Positions 11,670 to 22,511 of a stretch of 64,000 bases of DNA are shown piece after piece. Each line of letters starts with the position of its first letter. The first letter of the stretch is position 1. Origin of the DNA: Colletotrichum lupini (Eukaryota; Ascomycota; Sordariomycetes; Glomerellales; Glomerellaceae); NCBI RefSeq assembly GCF_023278565.1, contig NC_064675.1, forward strand, positions 682,001-746,000, read 5' to 3'. The notes beneath the pieces were generated by a model. The model was not told the DNA's origin. It saw only the letters and a program-made list of their open reading frames with translations, and made no database searches. Both the position numbers and the translations under genes were made by a program.

Positions 11670-14101
11670 ATTTTACTGGTTTTCGAGATGTTGAATTCTC
11701 AAAAACCAAAGAGAATATAATTAATATTCTCAAAAACAAACTGGAATTTTATTTTAACCAGTTTAATTCCTACCCTAAGTATATACGCTTAGATAATGGT
11801 ACGGAATTCAATATAGGGGAATTATTACCCTATATTAACGAAAAAGGCATTATTTTAGAGCCTTCCACGCCCTATACGCCCGAGCAAAATGGTATAGCCG
11901 AAAGGACTAATAGGGCCCTTATCGAAAAGGCTAGAACTATTTTATTAGCAGAGAAATTACCCCTATATTTATGGGACGTAATTTTGAAAGAATTAACTAA
12001 ATTAGTTAATTTTACCGCTAATATACGCCTTGAAAAGACCCCTATCGAGGCTTTTCTCGATTATTTCTTCCCAAAAAGAAATAATAAGCCGGATTTATCT
12101 AATCTAAGAAAAATCGGCTCTAGGGTACTTATTTATTACCCTACTCAAAAGCGAGTCACTTCGAATAAAATGTATACCTATACTCAAAATGGTATATATT
12201 TAGGAAAAGAAGGTAATAATATATATGTTATATATTGCCCTTCTAATCCTTTTCGATCTCGATTATTACGGACTTCGCATATTCGATTTATTCAAAATAA
12301 TAGAATAGAGGGGGTAGAAAGCGTAAATCCTCCTTTATATTCTAAAATTTTTGATAAAATCGAAGATATTCAGGAAATACCTTCTAAAATAGAGGTATTA
12401 ATTCCCAAATTATCTGAGGAAGAAAAATCTAAATATAAAGATTTTACTCAGAGTATTACCCTACCTCCAGAGCCTAATACACTAAAACAGGCTCTAAATA
12501 GCTCAGAAAAATCAGAATGGTTAAAAGCTATATATTCTGAGCTAGAGGTTATTATTAAAAAGGGTACTTTATTAGCTATAGACCCAAATAAGGTCTATAA
12601 AGCTAATAAAAATCCACTATCTACTAGATGGGTCTTTAAACGAAAAATCAATATTAATACTGGTAATATTGATAAATATAAGGCCCGATTAGTAGTTAGA
12701 GGCTTCGAACAACAGTATGGAGTCGATTATTTCCAAACTTTTGCTTCTGGAAGTAATCCTACTACCTATAGGGTACTTATAGCCCTATCTGCCCCTTTAA
12801 ACTGGCATATACACCAAATTGACGTTATTGGTGCCTTTTTAAATGGGGATTTATTAGAAGAGGTATATATAGACCCTTCTAATATACCTTTAACTGAATT
12901 TTTTGAAAAATACCCTAATTTAAATACTATAAATTGGGATAAATCAAAAAATCAGTTATTACAGCTTTTAAAAGCCTTATATGGGCTCAAACAAAGCCCT
13001 AGACAATGGCAACTAAAGCTGAAGTCTATTTTTAATAAAATAGGCTTTTTACCTCTAAAATCCGATGAGGCTACCTATTTCAACCAGGATTTCAAAAATC
13101 CTGCTTTTATTGTTACCCACGTCGATGATTTCCTTATATTTAATAAAAATATTAAATATATAGAGGAAATTAAGGGTAAAATATCGAAATATATCGATAT
13201 TAAAGACCTAGGCGAAGCCTCGAATTTCCTAGGCGTCAAAATTACTAGAAATCGGTCTAATAAGACTATTTCTCTCTCTCAAAGTCATTATATTAAGGAA
13301 ATTCTTAATAATAATGATTTTTCCAAAGCTAAAATCACTAATATACCTATAAATCCGGGTATATTAAATAGTGATTTAGGGAACGAAAAAGATGACTATT
13401 TACCTTCAAAAGAGCTATTAAAGACCTACCAGCACCTAGTAGGATCTTTAATGTACGCTATGGTTGTGACTAGGGCTGATTTAGCTTTTTCAGTCTCTTT
13501 CGTCTCCCAATACCTCCATAAGCCCACTATTTACCTACTTAAGGTAGTAAAAGGTATTTATAGATACCTTAGTGGCACTATTCACTATAATATTACCTAT
13601 AATGGTAATATTGGGCCTGTAGAATTAGTAGGCTATACTGATTCTAACTGGGCCGGGTGTAAAAGTACTAGAAAATCAACTTCTGGGTACTTATTTACAC
13701 TAAATGGAGGTCCGATTAGCTGGAAGTCTAAAAAACAGTCTACTATAGCACTTTCTACTACAGAGGCTGAATTTAATGGACTTCAGGAAGCTATTCGGGA
13801 AGCTATTTGGCTTCAGAATTTATTATCGGAAATAGGTTATCAAGTTAAACCTATTACTATTAAAACCGATAATAATGGGGCATTATCTCTTGCTTATAAT
13901 CCTGAATATCACCAAAGGACTAAGCATACTGCCCTATATTATTATTATACTCGACAGGAAGTAGAAAAAGGGAATATTAAAGTAGAATATCTCCCTTCTA
14001 CTATAATGCCTGCCGATGGGTTAACAAAACCCTTACCTCGGGTTAAACATAAGGAATTCGTTAAGCTAATAGGCTTAAACAATCCTAATAACCCTATTTA
14101 A
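11670..14101 (+). pseudogene. Inner element B, integrase core-RT-RNase H fragment
   Basis: Begins inside the integrase core (equivalent to outer position 7065) directly after the truncated LTR and runs open to TAA at 14099-14101. The first Met in frame is 11984, giving 705 residues. It contains the last integrase motifs (RLDNG, PEQNG), the integrase-RT linker, the whole RT (THVDD) and RNase H. It matches the outer copy nearly perfectly; one difference is Ile for Met in the motif M/I-EAFLDY. Gag, protease and the integrase zinc site are absent. Confidence 0.88.
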
Positions 14102-14274
14102 CCTATATTATACCCCTAATATAGGTATTTATTTTCCTTATATTTTTATGAATACTTTAAGGAAAATACTCTAGGGTACCAAAAGATTGTTCTAGGGTAC
14201 CAAAAAACTATTCTAGGGTACTAGAAATCTACTCTAGGGTACTTGGTTAGCTATTTCAACATAGCTAATAAGGC

Positions 14275-14285
14275 AAAAGAGGGAG
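14275..14285 (+). other. Polypurine tract, element B
   Basis: AAAAGAGGGAG immediately before the LTR at 14286, identical to the other two tracts. Confidence 0.8.
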
Positions 14286-14799
14286 TGTTACGAAGGTAAC
14301 TTTGTTTACCTTATTATTCGCCTTATTATCAATATTACGTAAGCAAACTATATACCATATTAATCTACGATTTCTGTAGATTATTATAGGTATTGATTAT
14401 GTAAGCAATACTGCTTATATAAGCTTACGTGAGCAGTGGAAAGTACTGGAAGATAACTGAATAATCTGGAATTTACTCGAGGCGGAATTACGTACTACGA
14501 TTACGCATTCACTTACGTATATGCTTATTAATTATATCATAATTAATAAGCAATGGAATATTCTAGTAGGAGGTTTTTATGCCTATATGTAGGCGTGTAT
14601 TTGCCTACCTAGACCTTTCGTTAAGCAAGCAACTTCTCATATAGTAATTCAACTATATTACTCTCTTTATTACAAAAACCTCTTTTATATACGCTTATTT
14701 CCCCTATATTCATATATTCTTGCTTCTATATGAATATTCACTTTTCATATTCTATATAAGAATATCCCGCATTACCTCGTTAAAGCTATACGTGCTAGA
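14286..14799 (+). repeat. 3' LTR of inner composite (514 bp)
   Basis: Full-length copy ending GTGCTAGA, followed at once by the second ATATG (14800-14804) and by outer-element pol sequence. No difference from the outer LTRs seen. Confidence 0.93.
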
Positions 14800-14804
14800 A
14801 TATG

Positions 14805-16678
14805 TTATATATTGCCCTTCTAATCCTTTTCGATCTCGATTATTACGGACTTCGCATATTCGATTTATTCAAAATAATAGAATAGAGGGGGTAGAAAGCG
14901 TAAATCCTCCTTTATATTCTAAAATTTTTGATAAAATCGAAGATATTCAGGAAATACCTTCTAAAATAGAGGTATTAATTCCCAAATTATCTGAGGAAGA
15001 AAAATCTAAATATAAAGATTTTACTCAGAGTATTACCCTACCTCCAGAGCCTAATACACTAAAACAGGCTCTAAATAGCTCAGAAAAATCAGAATGGTTA
15101 AAAGCTATATATTCTGAGCTAGAGGTTATTATTAAAAAGGGTACTTTATTAGCTATAGACCCAAATAAGGTCTATAAAGCTAATAAAAATCCACTATCTA
15201 CTAGATGGGTCTTTAAACGAAAAATCAATATTAATACTGGTAATATTGATAAATATAAGGCCCGATTAGTAGTTAGAGGCTTCGAACAACAGTATGGAGT
15301 CGATTATTTCCAAACTTTTGCTTCTGGAAGTAATCCTACTACCTATAGGGTACTTATAGCCCTATCTGCCCCTTTAAACTGGCATATACACCAAATTGAC
15401 GTTATTGGTGCCTTTTTAAATGGGGATTTATTAGAAGAGGTATATATAGACCCTTCTAATATACCTTTAACTGAATTTTTTGAAAAATACCCTAATTTAA
15501 ATACTATAAATTGGGATAAATCAAAAAATCAGTTATTACAGCTTTTAAAAGCCTTATATGGGCTCAAACAAAGCCCTAGACAATGGCAACTAAAGCTGAA
15601 GTCTATTTTTAATAAAATAGGCTTTTTACCTCTAAAATCCGATGAGGCTACCTATTTCAACCAGGATTTCAAAAATCCTGCTTTTATTGTTACCCACGTC
15701 GATGATTTCCTTATATTTAATAAAAATATTAAATATATAGAGGAAATTAAGGGTAAAATATCGAAATATATCGATATTAAAGACCTAGGCGAAGCCTCGA
15801 ATTTCCTAGGCGTCAAAATTACTAGAAATCGGTCTAATAAGACTATTTCTCTCTCTCAAAGTCATTATATTAAGGAAATTCTTAATAATAATGATTTTTC
15901 CAAAGCTAAAATCACTAATATACCTATAAATCCGGGTATATTAAATAGTGATTTAGGGAACGAAAAAGATGACTATTTACCTTCAAAAGAGCTATTAAAG
16001 ACCTACCAGCACCTAGTAGGATCTTTAATGTACGCTATGGTTGTGACTAGGGCTGATTTAGCTTTTTCAGTCTCTTTCGTCTCCCAATACCTCCATAAGC
16101 CCACTATTTACCTACTTAAGGTAGTAAAAGGTATTTATAGATACCTTAGTGGCACTATTCACTATAATATTACCTATAATGGTAATATTGGGCCTGTAGA
16201 ATTAGTAGGCTATACTGATTCTAACTGGGCCGGGTGTAAAAGTACTAGAAAATCAACTTCTGGGTACTTATTTACACTAAATGGAGGTCCGATTAGCTGG
16301 AAGTCTAAAAAACAGTCTACTATAGCACTTTCTACTACAGAGGCTGAATTTAATGGACTTCAGGAAGCTATTCGGGAAGCTATTTGGCTTCAGAATTTAT
16401 TATCGGAAATAGGTTATCAAGTTAAACCTATTACTATTAAAACCGATAATAATGGGGCATTATCTCTTGCTTATAATCCTGAATATCACCAAAGGACTAA
16501 GCATACTGCCCTATATTATTATTATACTCGACAGGAAGTAGAAAAAGGGAATATTAAAGTAGAATATCTCCCTTCTACTATAATGCCTGCCGATGGGTTA
16601 ACAAAACCCTTACCTCGGGTTAAACATAAGGAATTCGTTAAGCTAATAGGCTTAAACAATCCTAATAACCCTATTTAA
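14805..16678 (+). pseudogene. Outer element RT and RNase H, separated 3' part of Gag-Pol
   Basis: This is the continuation of the frame broken at 7622. The phase matches exactly: 2,374 nt upstream plus 1,874 nt here is divisible by three and ends in TAA (16676-16678). It holds the integrase C-terminal linker, reverse transcriptase with THVDDF in place of the usual copia YVDD, and RNase H with D-E-D acidic residues (YTDSNW, TTEAEF, KTDNNG). As it stands the frame is open from ATG 14720 inside the LTR, which would give an N-terminally altered RT-RNase H protein. Whether that is expressed is unknown. Confidence 0.9.
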
Positions 16679-16746
16679 CCTATATTATACCCCTAATATA
16701 GGTATTTATTTTCCTTATATTTTTATGAATACTTTAAGGAAAATAC

Positions 16747-16819
16747 TCTAGGGTACCAAAAGATTGTTCTAGGGTACCAAAAAACTATTCTAGGGTACTA
16801 GAAATCTACTCTAGGGTAC
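16747..16819 (+). repeat. 21-bp phased repeats, outer element
   Basis: Same four-unit TCTAGGGTAC array as in elements A and B. Just before it two perfect 10-bp-arm hairpins follow the stop codon (16678-16687/16694-16703 and 16708-16717/16735-16744). Confidence 0.85.
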
Positions 16820-16851
16820 TTGGTTAGCTATTTCAACATAGCTAATAAGGC

Positions 16852-16862
16852 AAAAGAGGGAG
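16852..16862 (+). other. Polypurine tract, outer element
   Basis: AAAAGAGGGAG abutting the 3' LTR at 16863. Confidence 0.8.
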
Positions 16863-17376
16863 TGTTACGAAGGTAACTTTGTTTACCTTATTATTCGCCT
16901 TATTATCAATATTACGTAAGCAAACTATATACCATATTAATCTACGATTTCTGTAGATTATTATAGGTATTGATTATGTAAGCAATACTGCTTATATAAG
17001 CTTACGTGAGCAGTGGAAAGTACTGGAAGATAACTGAATAATCTGGAATTTACTCGAGGCGGAATTACGTACTACGATTACGCATTCACTTACGTATATG
17101 CTTATTAATTATATCATAATTAATAAGCAATGGAATATTCTAGTAGGAGGTTTTTATGCCTATATGTAGGCGTGTATTTGCCTACCTAGACCTTTCGTTA
17201 AGCAAGCAACTTCTCATATAGTAATTCAACTATATTACTCTCTTTATTACAAAAACCTCTTTTATATACGCTTATTTCCCCTATATTCATATATTCTTGC
17301 TTCTATATGAATATTCACTTTTCATATTCTATATAAGAATATCCCGCATTACCTCGTTAAAGCTATACGTGCTAGA
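16863..17376 (+). repeat. 3' LTR of outer element (514 bp)
   Basis: Pairs with 4264-4777 and looks identical to it; followed by the right-hand ATTAA duplication (17377-17381). Confidence 0.93.
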
Positions 17377-17870
17377 ATTAATAATAATCTTTTTAATATA
17401 AAATATATTATTAATACTTTACGGCTACGTTACTACTTTTTATAAATTGTATTTAATATTAATAAGGATTTTAATATTATTTTTTAATTCGTTTCTTAGT
17501 TTTTTTATTAAGGCTATTATTATAGGGTTAGTTTAGTTATTAATATTTTAATAAGTATTTTAACTTAGTATACTTAGAAGCTCTTATAGCCCTTAAAGAG
17601 AGGCTTTTAAAGGATTTATAATTAGATTTTTTACTTATTATAAGTAAAGTTATTATAGTTAAAGCTATAGCGTTACGAACTTCGATAATAAGTAGTTAGT
17701 AATATAATTTTTTTTTATAATAAGCTTAAAAAATATCTTAATTTAAGTACTAAGTAAGTACTATATTATTTTATTAAAACTATATTCTTATACTTATAAC
17801 TTAAAAAGAATTAACTTTCTTTAATAATAAGGTACTTAGAATATCTACTTATACTACTACTACTCTTTGC
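17377..17870. other. AT-rich right flank of the island
   Basis: Begins with the target duplication ATTAA. Strongly A+T, rich in TpA, with no open frame of note; normal composition returns abruptly at about 17865. Like the left flank it may be an older decayed repeat into which the copia element inserted. Confidence 0.55.
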
Positions 17871-20800
17871 ACCGGCTGTTCCGCGACCTGTGCACTACGT
17901 TTCCTAATCCACGTCCACATCACCTCACCAAGCAGACGAATATTCGTAAATCGCTGCTACCCTACGGAGTCCTGCAGTTCTGATCTGAACTCAGTCGCTG
18001 TGGTTAGGGCATTTTGGACGCTGATATATTTATTGCTCCCGAGAGCGTCTTCTCTTGACGCACTCTTTATCCTTTTCTTTCAGCGGACCACATACGACCA
18101 GGACACAGCCAATGCCAGAATACAGCCTCTGGGAGGCGGGGATACGCAAGCCGCACCGGCAGCGCTTGCCAAATAGAACCATTCCGACTACGAACATCTA
18201 CCCCTCGCCTCTCATCGCTAGTAGCTGAACCGTATTGCTCTTTCGTTTGAACCTGACAGACACCATCCACGATGCTTGCTCGAAAGGCTTAGGCCTCGCT
18301 CTGGAAGCGATCAGCGGTTGCCAGCTCAACGTAGCCAGAAATGCCCAGCAGCATTAGGGTTCAGCAAGGAAATCGATGGCAGAACTCGAAACCTAAATAG
18401 GACGGGCAACATGCGACTTGAGCACACCGAGTCTGCTGGACGTTGGCAAAGTTTTCGGCGAACCATCCGAAAACCTTATCCTCCAGAAAGGTAGCTACAG
18501 CCATCAACACAGTCTTCAACTCTTTACCGGTATACCTTTCCAGTTGGAGGGACTACCTAGGGCTGGAACGAGGATCAGGGCCAGAACAACGATGATGACG
18601 AGCCCTTGGTCCAAGTGCAGATCTAACTCAAACGTTTGTTCGAGAAATCCCCAGATGTCAGGTGGCGACAATCACGAATTGGGCAAAAGGCATACCTAGA
18701 CAAGAAGACCAATCACTTCCTTGCCGGGTCGCTGCGCGGGTGGGAGCCGTCATCGTCAGTCAACCGGGGCCCTCGGATGATTGGGCGAACCACCCATCTA
18801 TTCCCCTTGTTACACAGCAGCCCAGCAAGCTAAGCTCGCTCCCTTCTGGCTGTTTTGCTTTTCCGACATCACCAGTTTTGCCGTCGTCCCAATCGCTCGA
18901 TCTCATCTCAAGTCAGACCTTGTCGTAACCATTACAGATCACGGCCTGACGCTTCGGTAGATCTGTCGCCGCATCGCCGACCCCAGTGCCGCCTTGTATT
19001 TACAACGGCCCTTTCCTCTCGTTGTCGAAGCTTTGAGGATGTATCCGCAACGAAGCTTTCCCATCACCCGTCAGGGTCATCTTCCGGTGGTTCCAGTAGG
19101 GTGGGCGGCCCAAGCTCTCGCTCTCAAGCCAGCCGGTGCCATCACTAGCCCCAAGCTTCCGGTGTTGCTTGTTTTTGAGGTCAGAGGAAGAGAATGTCTC
19201 GTCTTTACTCACTGTATTGGTCCATGTCGATGATCGTATATGAGCGAAGCAAGCATGCCGATATCAAAACCATCAAACCGATGTCAACATAAACACTCCA
19301 AGCATGCCGCCCCCACTGCCACTTTTTTACTTTGCAGACGGAACACATGATTAGTAGATGATGCCGTTTGCACTTTAGTCGCGGCGACGGTATACGTACG
19401 ATTCCAGACGGACATCCAACTCTGACTTCTTTTACCCTTGCGTCGTCTAACATCATTGCCGAATCCTGCGCCCCCATATCAGGCGCGGAATAGCCAACTG
19501 TCGGTACTTTTCTGGAAAGTACAGGCAGTGCCAAATCGCGTCTCATGTCTCCTCTGAAGAGCAAAAAGGCATCAAACCAAATCGATGAGCCTACATATAT
19601 ACTCGACAATCACACATCGTCGCTTGAGATGTAGAGAGCACGAAACGACGCCGCCCCTTTTTTTCGGTGTTCAACAGCTATCCCTTGAGACTTCTGCAAG
19701 TCGACGCTCCTATCCTTGTGTTTGGTATGGGCGCCCATCGCTGTTGGTACCCGTGTTCTGCTTCAACCTTGCGCCACCTCTCACTAGCCTAAGAGTAACC
19801 TTGTGGAATGTCGTGTTGTTTTTGTGCCACCTTAGGCGGTTTAAGCTTCAGCTATAGATTTCCTTCATGTTGAGAGACTGGAGCCCGTCAGCCCCGGCAT
19901 CTAAAGAGCCTCTTATGGTGCCACCGACAAATCGTCTGACTAGGCGAATTACGGCAGTGTCATATCCGCCGGCGATGTCATTTTGCCGCCCGGATACGCT
20001 CTCCTGGTGAACAGGACTGGCCAGGCGCATAACAGGTATGGCGTACCTAGCTTACACGCTAAATACAACTACATACCTCTGCTGACGCCAGACGATGTCG
20101 AATATCAGAAAGCAACCCTCAATCTCGCTCGCACTGTGCGGTACATCGGCAGTCCAAGTTCGACCCCATACCGAATTTGGGTTGGTAAGGCCTCCATCGA
20201 AGCACAATGGCGCATGATGGCAGCTCATCTGATTCGCGAAGCATGTTACAAGATGGATCGAAAGAGACCGAATCTGACAGCCAATTGTTCGATTTTGCCC
20301 AGGTCGAAGCTTTGACAGATGTGTCGCAGTCAACGTCACCGACAAGCAGATTCACTGCCTCGCTCCCGTTCCAGCTCGGCGAGGGCTCAATATAGATTCC
20401 GCAGGAATTCGTGTATCTCCGCAAACCTACTTGATGACGGACCAGTTGGTCATTGGGTATTGATAGACACACGAGATTATAGAATGGGGTACATTGCCCA
20501 GAGTCAGGACATGTCGTCGTAAGTATCCTTATCGGCACCTTTGATATCTTCGACGGCCGCCGATCAGTCTTCTCCGCTGGGCGGGAGACGCACGGGCTCC
20601 TATTCCACCCGGGATCACGGATAGAATCCGCTTGCTACACGCTTCTAGTCACTGCCATTCCCCCTTTGTCTCTTTCACACTTGCATTGAACGTTGGTACG
20701 GATCCTCGCCCCGTGATAACCCCAATGCTCTGAGCTACCTATCCGAAGGTCGCAGCCTTTTGAAAGATGCTTTCTTGTACTTCTGGCTCCATGTTTAGCC

Positions 20801-22511
20801 GTTTCACATTTCGACGCCGGGATCACCTTTCCTACGGGTGGCATGACGGATCTCGTCTGGCACCCGTCGATGATCCAGGAAATCGACGAGGTCTGTGTGT
20901 CGTCTCAACGAAATGTTAAGACGAATAAAGATCGTGCCACGGTTTATTACTCACAATTCGCAAATCTGCCTCCGGAGTGTACTCCTGTAAGGCAGTCCGC
21001 GGAGTGCGCGGGCCCAGTACGACGATGTTGGACAACAAAATGCCAACCCATACTTCTGCCACTCTCCATAGGGCCGAGGCAGTGAGAGCCAAAGTGTGGC
21101 ACACCTGACAAGCAGGACCACCACCAAGCCTCGAGGCTGCAGCAGACGAGACATTTTGCCGTTTCTTAGCCCTACGACTTGGGCGGTATGCTTGCTTCCC
21201 TCTCCTCAACAGCACAGGGCGAGGAGGAGGACCCTCCTGGCAGCTTGGCACGTCCTTGCTGCTGGCAAACGCTCGTGCGGTCTAGCGGGAACCATCTAAC
21301 AGATCTTGCTTCCCAAAGACAGCCTCCCACGCCTCCATGTTCAAGGGATGCCAACGTAGCTTGCACGCTTGGGCAATTATGTAAGACGCCGTCTCGACTT
21401 GGGCATTACATGCGTCTGCCTACTTGTAGCACCTACTTGCTGCACAGACCTGGTTATCAGTAATACAGTATCAACGATTCCGGACTCTGCCTTTAACACG
21501 ATGGCGAACTACTGCATCGTGCTTCGAAAGCATTGACTCGGTAGAATTGGTAGACTTAACGGAAGCCACTGTTAGAGTTTCGTAAGGCTATTTGTAGAGT
21601 CATTCCTCAATTCAGCATAGCGTATCTCCTACCATCAAAAGCTTGTTGGGATAGCCAGCCGTATTCCTAGTACTGGTGAAGTGCAGTACGTTTCTAAAGG
21701 CGTTGAACGTCTGTTACGAAGCAGCAGACAATAGCACGATCGAAATCTCTCGCTAGAATCTTTCTTCTGGTCACAATGGGAGAATTACAAATCTGAATGA
21801 ACGGAAGCCGGACCAACCCAGATTCAGGCTAGCCCAGGCCCGGTCCGGCCAGATTTCACCGAGTATCAAAACGGGACCCCACGAACAGTGTTACTCGGTA
21901 AGTTGCAAGGTGCCGAAAGCAAAGCTAATCAAGACGGGCCTCCGTAGATTGCTGCTTTTGATGCGAATCGGCCACATCGATTCTAACTCATGGTGGGCAG
22001 TCGATTGGCCTGCCTACCCGGCCGCCCGCCCGTATGGCAGACAAAGTACTCGAGAGGGGGGTTGAGCCGAGGGAAACTTCATTAAACACAAGATCTACCT
22101 CTCTGCTATTGAGAAGCAACCGAGTCAACGCTTTGCCGAACTGCCCAATCATTCTCCATCTCACGGGGGAGCCTACGGAAAACTTCGTGCTCGTACACGG
22201 CAAGACGGTCAGGCAGGCATAGCGGGCAGCATTACGAAGGCTCTCGCTCGACCCCGATCCGGAAATTTGAAAGCGAACGTCCGGCCCTCGGGGTCTTGTA
22301 CCGGTCCGGTGCAAGGACCGGTACAAGAGCAAGTTGAGTTTGGGTATTCTAATAGACCCCGGGTTGGACCGAAATTTCCATCCCAGGAAATTGTTTGTTG
22401 ACGAAGTTGTCGACAATCGCTATCTCGATATGGCCCTTTAACACGTCTGCAGGTCCCTTTGCTAGATCGTTTCTCGGTCTACTCGGTTCATCGATGCGAT
22501 ACGGCACTTGT
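17871..22511. other. 4.6-kb region without a convincing gene
   Basis: Normal GC content but only short frames broken by stops on both strands (for example plus frames at 18418-18699 and 19983-20315). None shows a domain I know. A relic gene is possible: several adjacent plus-strand pieces in 19980-20940 look protein-like, but I could not chain them with good splice sites. A partial TACGGAGT motif occurs at 17963-17970. Confidence 0.45.

Larger units (their letters stand above)
7623..14799 (+). mobile_element. Inner composite copia insertion (LTR-A-LTR-B-LTR)
   Basis: Lies between two copies of ATATG (7618-7622 and 14800-14804), so it entered the outer element as an insertion. The order is LTR (7623-8136), internal region A (8137-11166: primer site, gag, a 186-bp inverted piece, RT, RNase H, polypurine tract), a divergent LTR lacking its last 11 bases (11167-11669), internal region B (11670-14285: integrase from its core onward, RT, RNase H, polypurine tract) and LTR (14286-14799). 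Outer LTRs of the composite match those of the outer element. The middle LTR and the A-region RT carry private substitutions. The likely history is an element inserted in another and then a gag-gag deletion, but recombination during reverse transcription could give the same order. Confidence 0.88.
4264..17376 (+). mobile_element. Outer Ty1/copia LTR retrotransposon, interrupted by an inner composite
   Basis: The element starts with a 514-bp LTR (4264-4777) and ends with another LTR (16863-17376) that I cannot distinguish from it by eye. It is flanked by the 5-bp duplication ATTAA (4259-4263 and 17377-17381). Its internal DNA is 4778-7622 plus 14805-16862; the 7,177 bp between, plus one copy of ATATG, is a later insertion. 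Without the insertion the element would be 5,931 bp with one Gag-Pol reading frame of 1,416 codons including the stop. Domain order is Gag, protease, integrase, reverse transcriptase, RNase H, the Ty1/copia (not Ty3/gypsy) order. Indistinguishable LTRs imply a young insertion. The present copy cannot make its full polyprotein because the frame is broken at the integrase-RT junction. Confidence 0.93.

Noticed and set aside
17871..22511. Possible multi-exon gene on the plus strand between 19980 and 20940
   Set aside because: Fragments look protein-like, but frames could not be joined with consistent phases and no domain was recognised.
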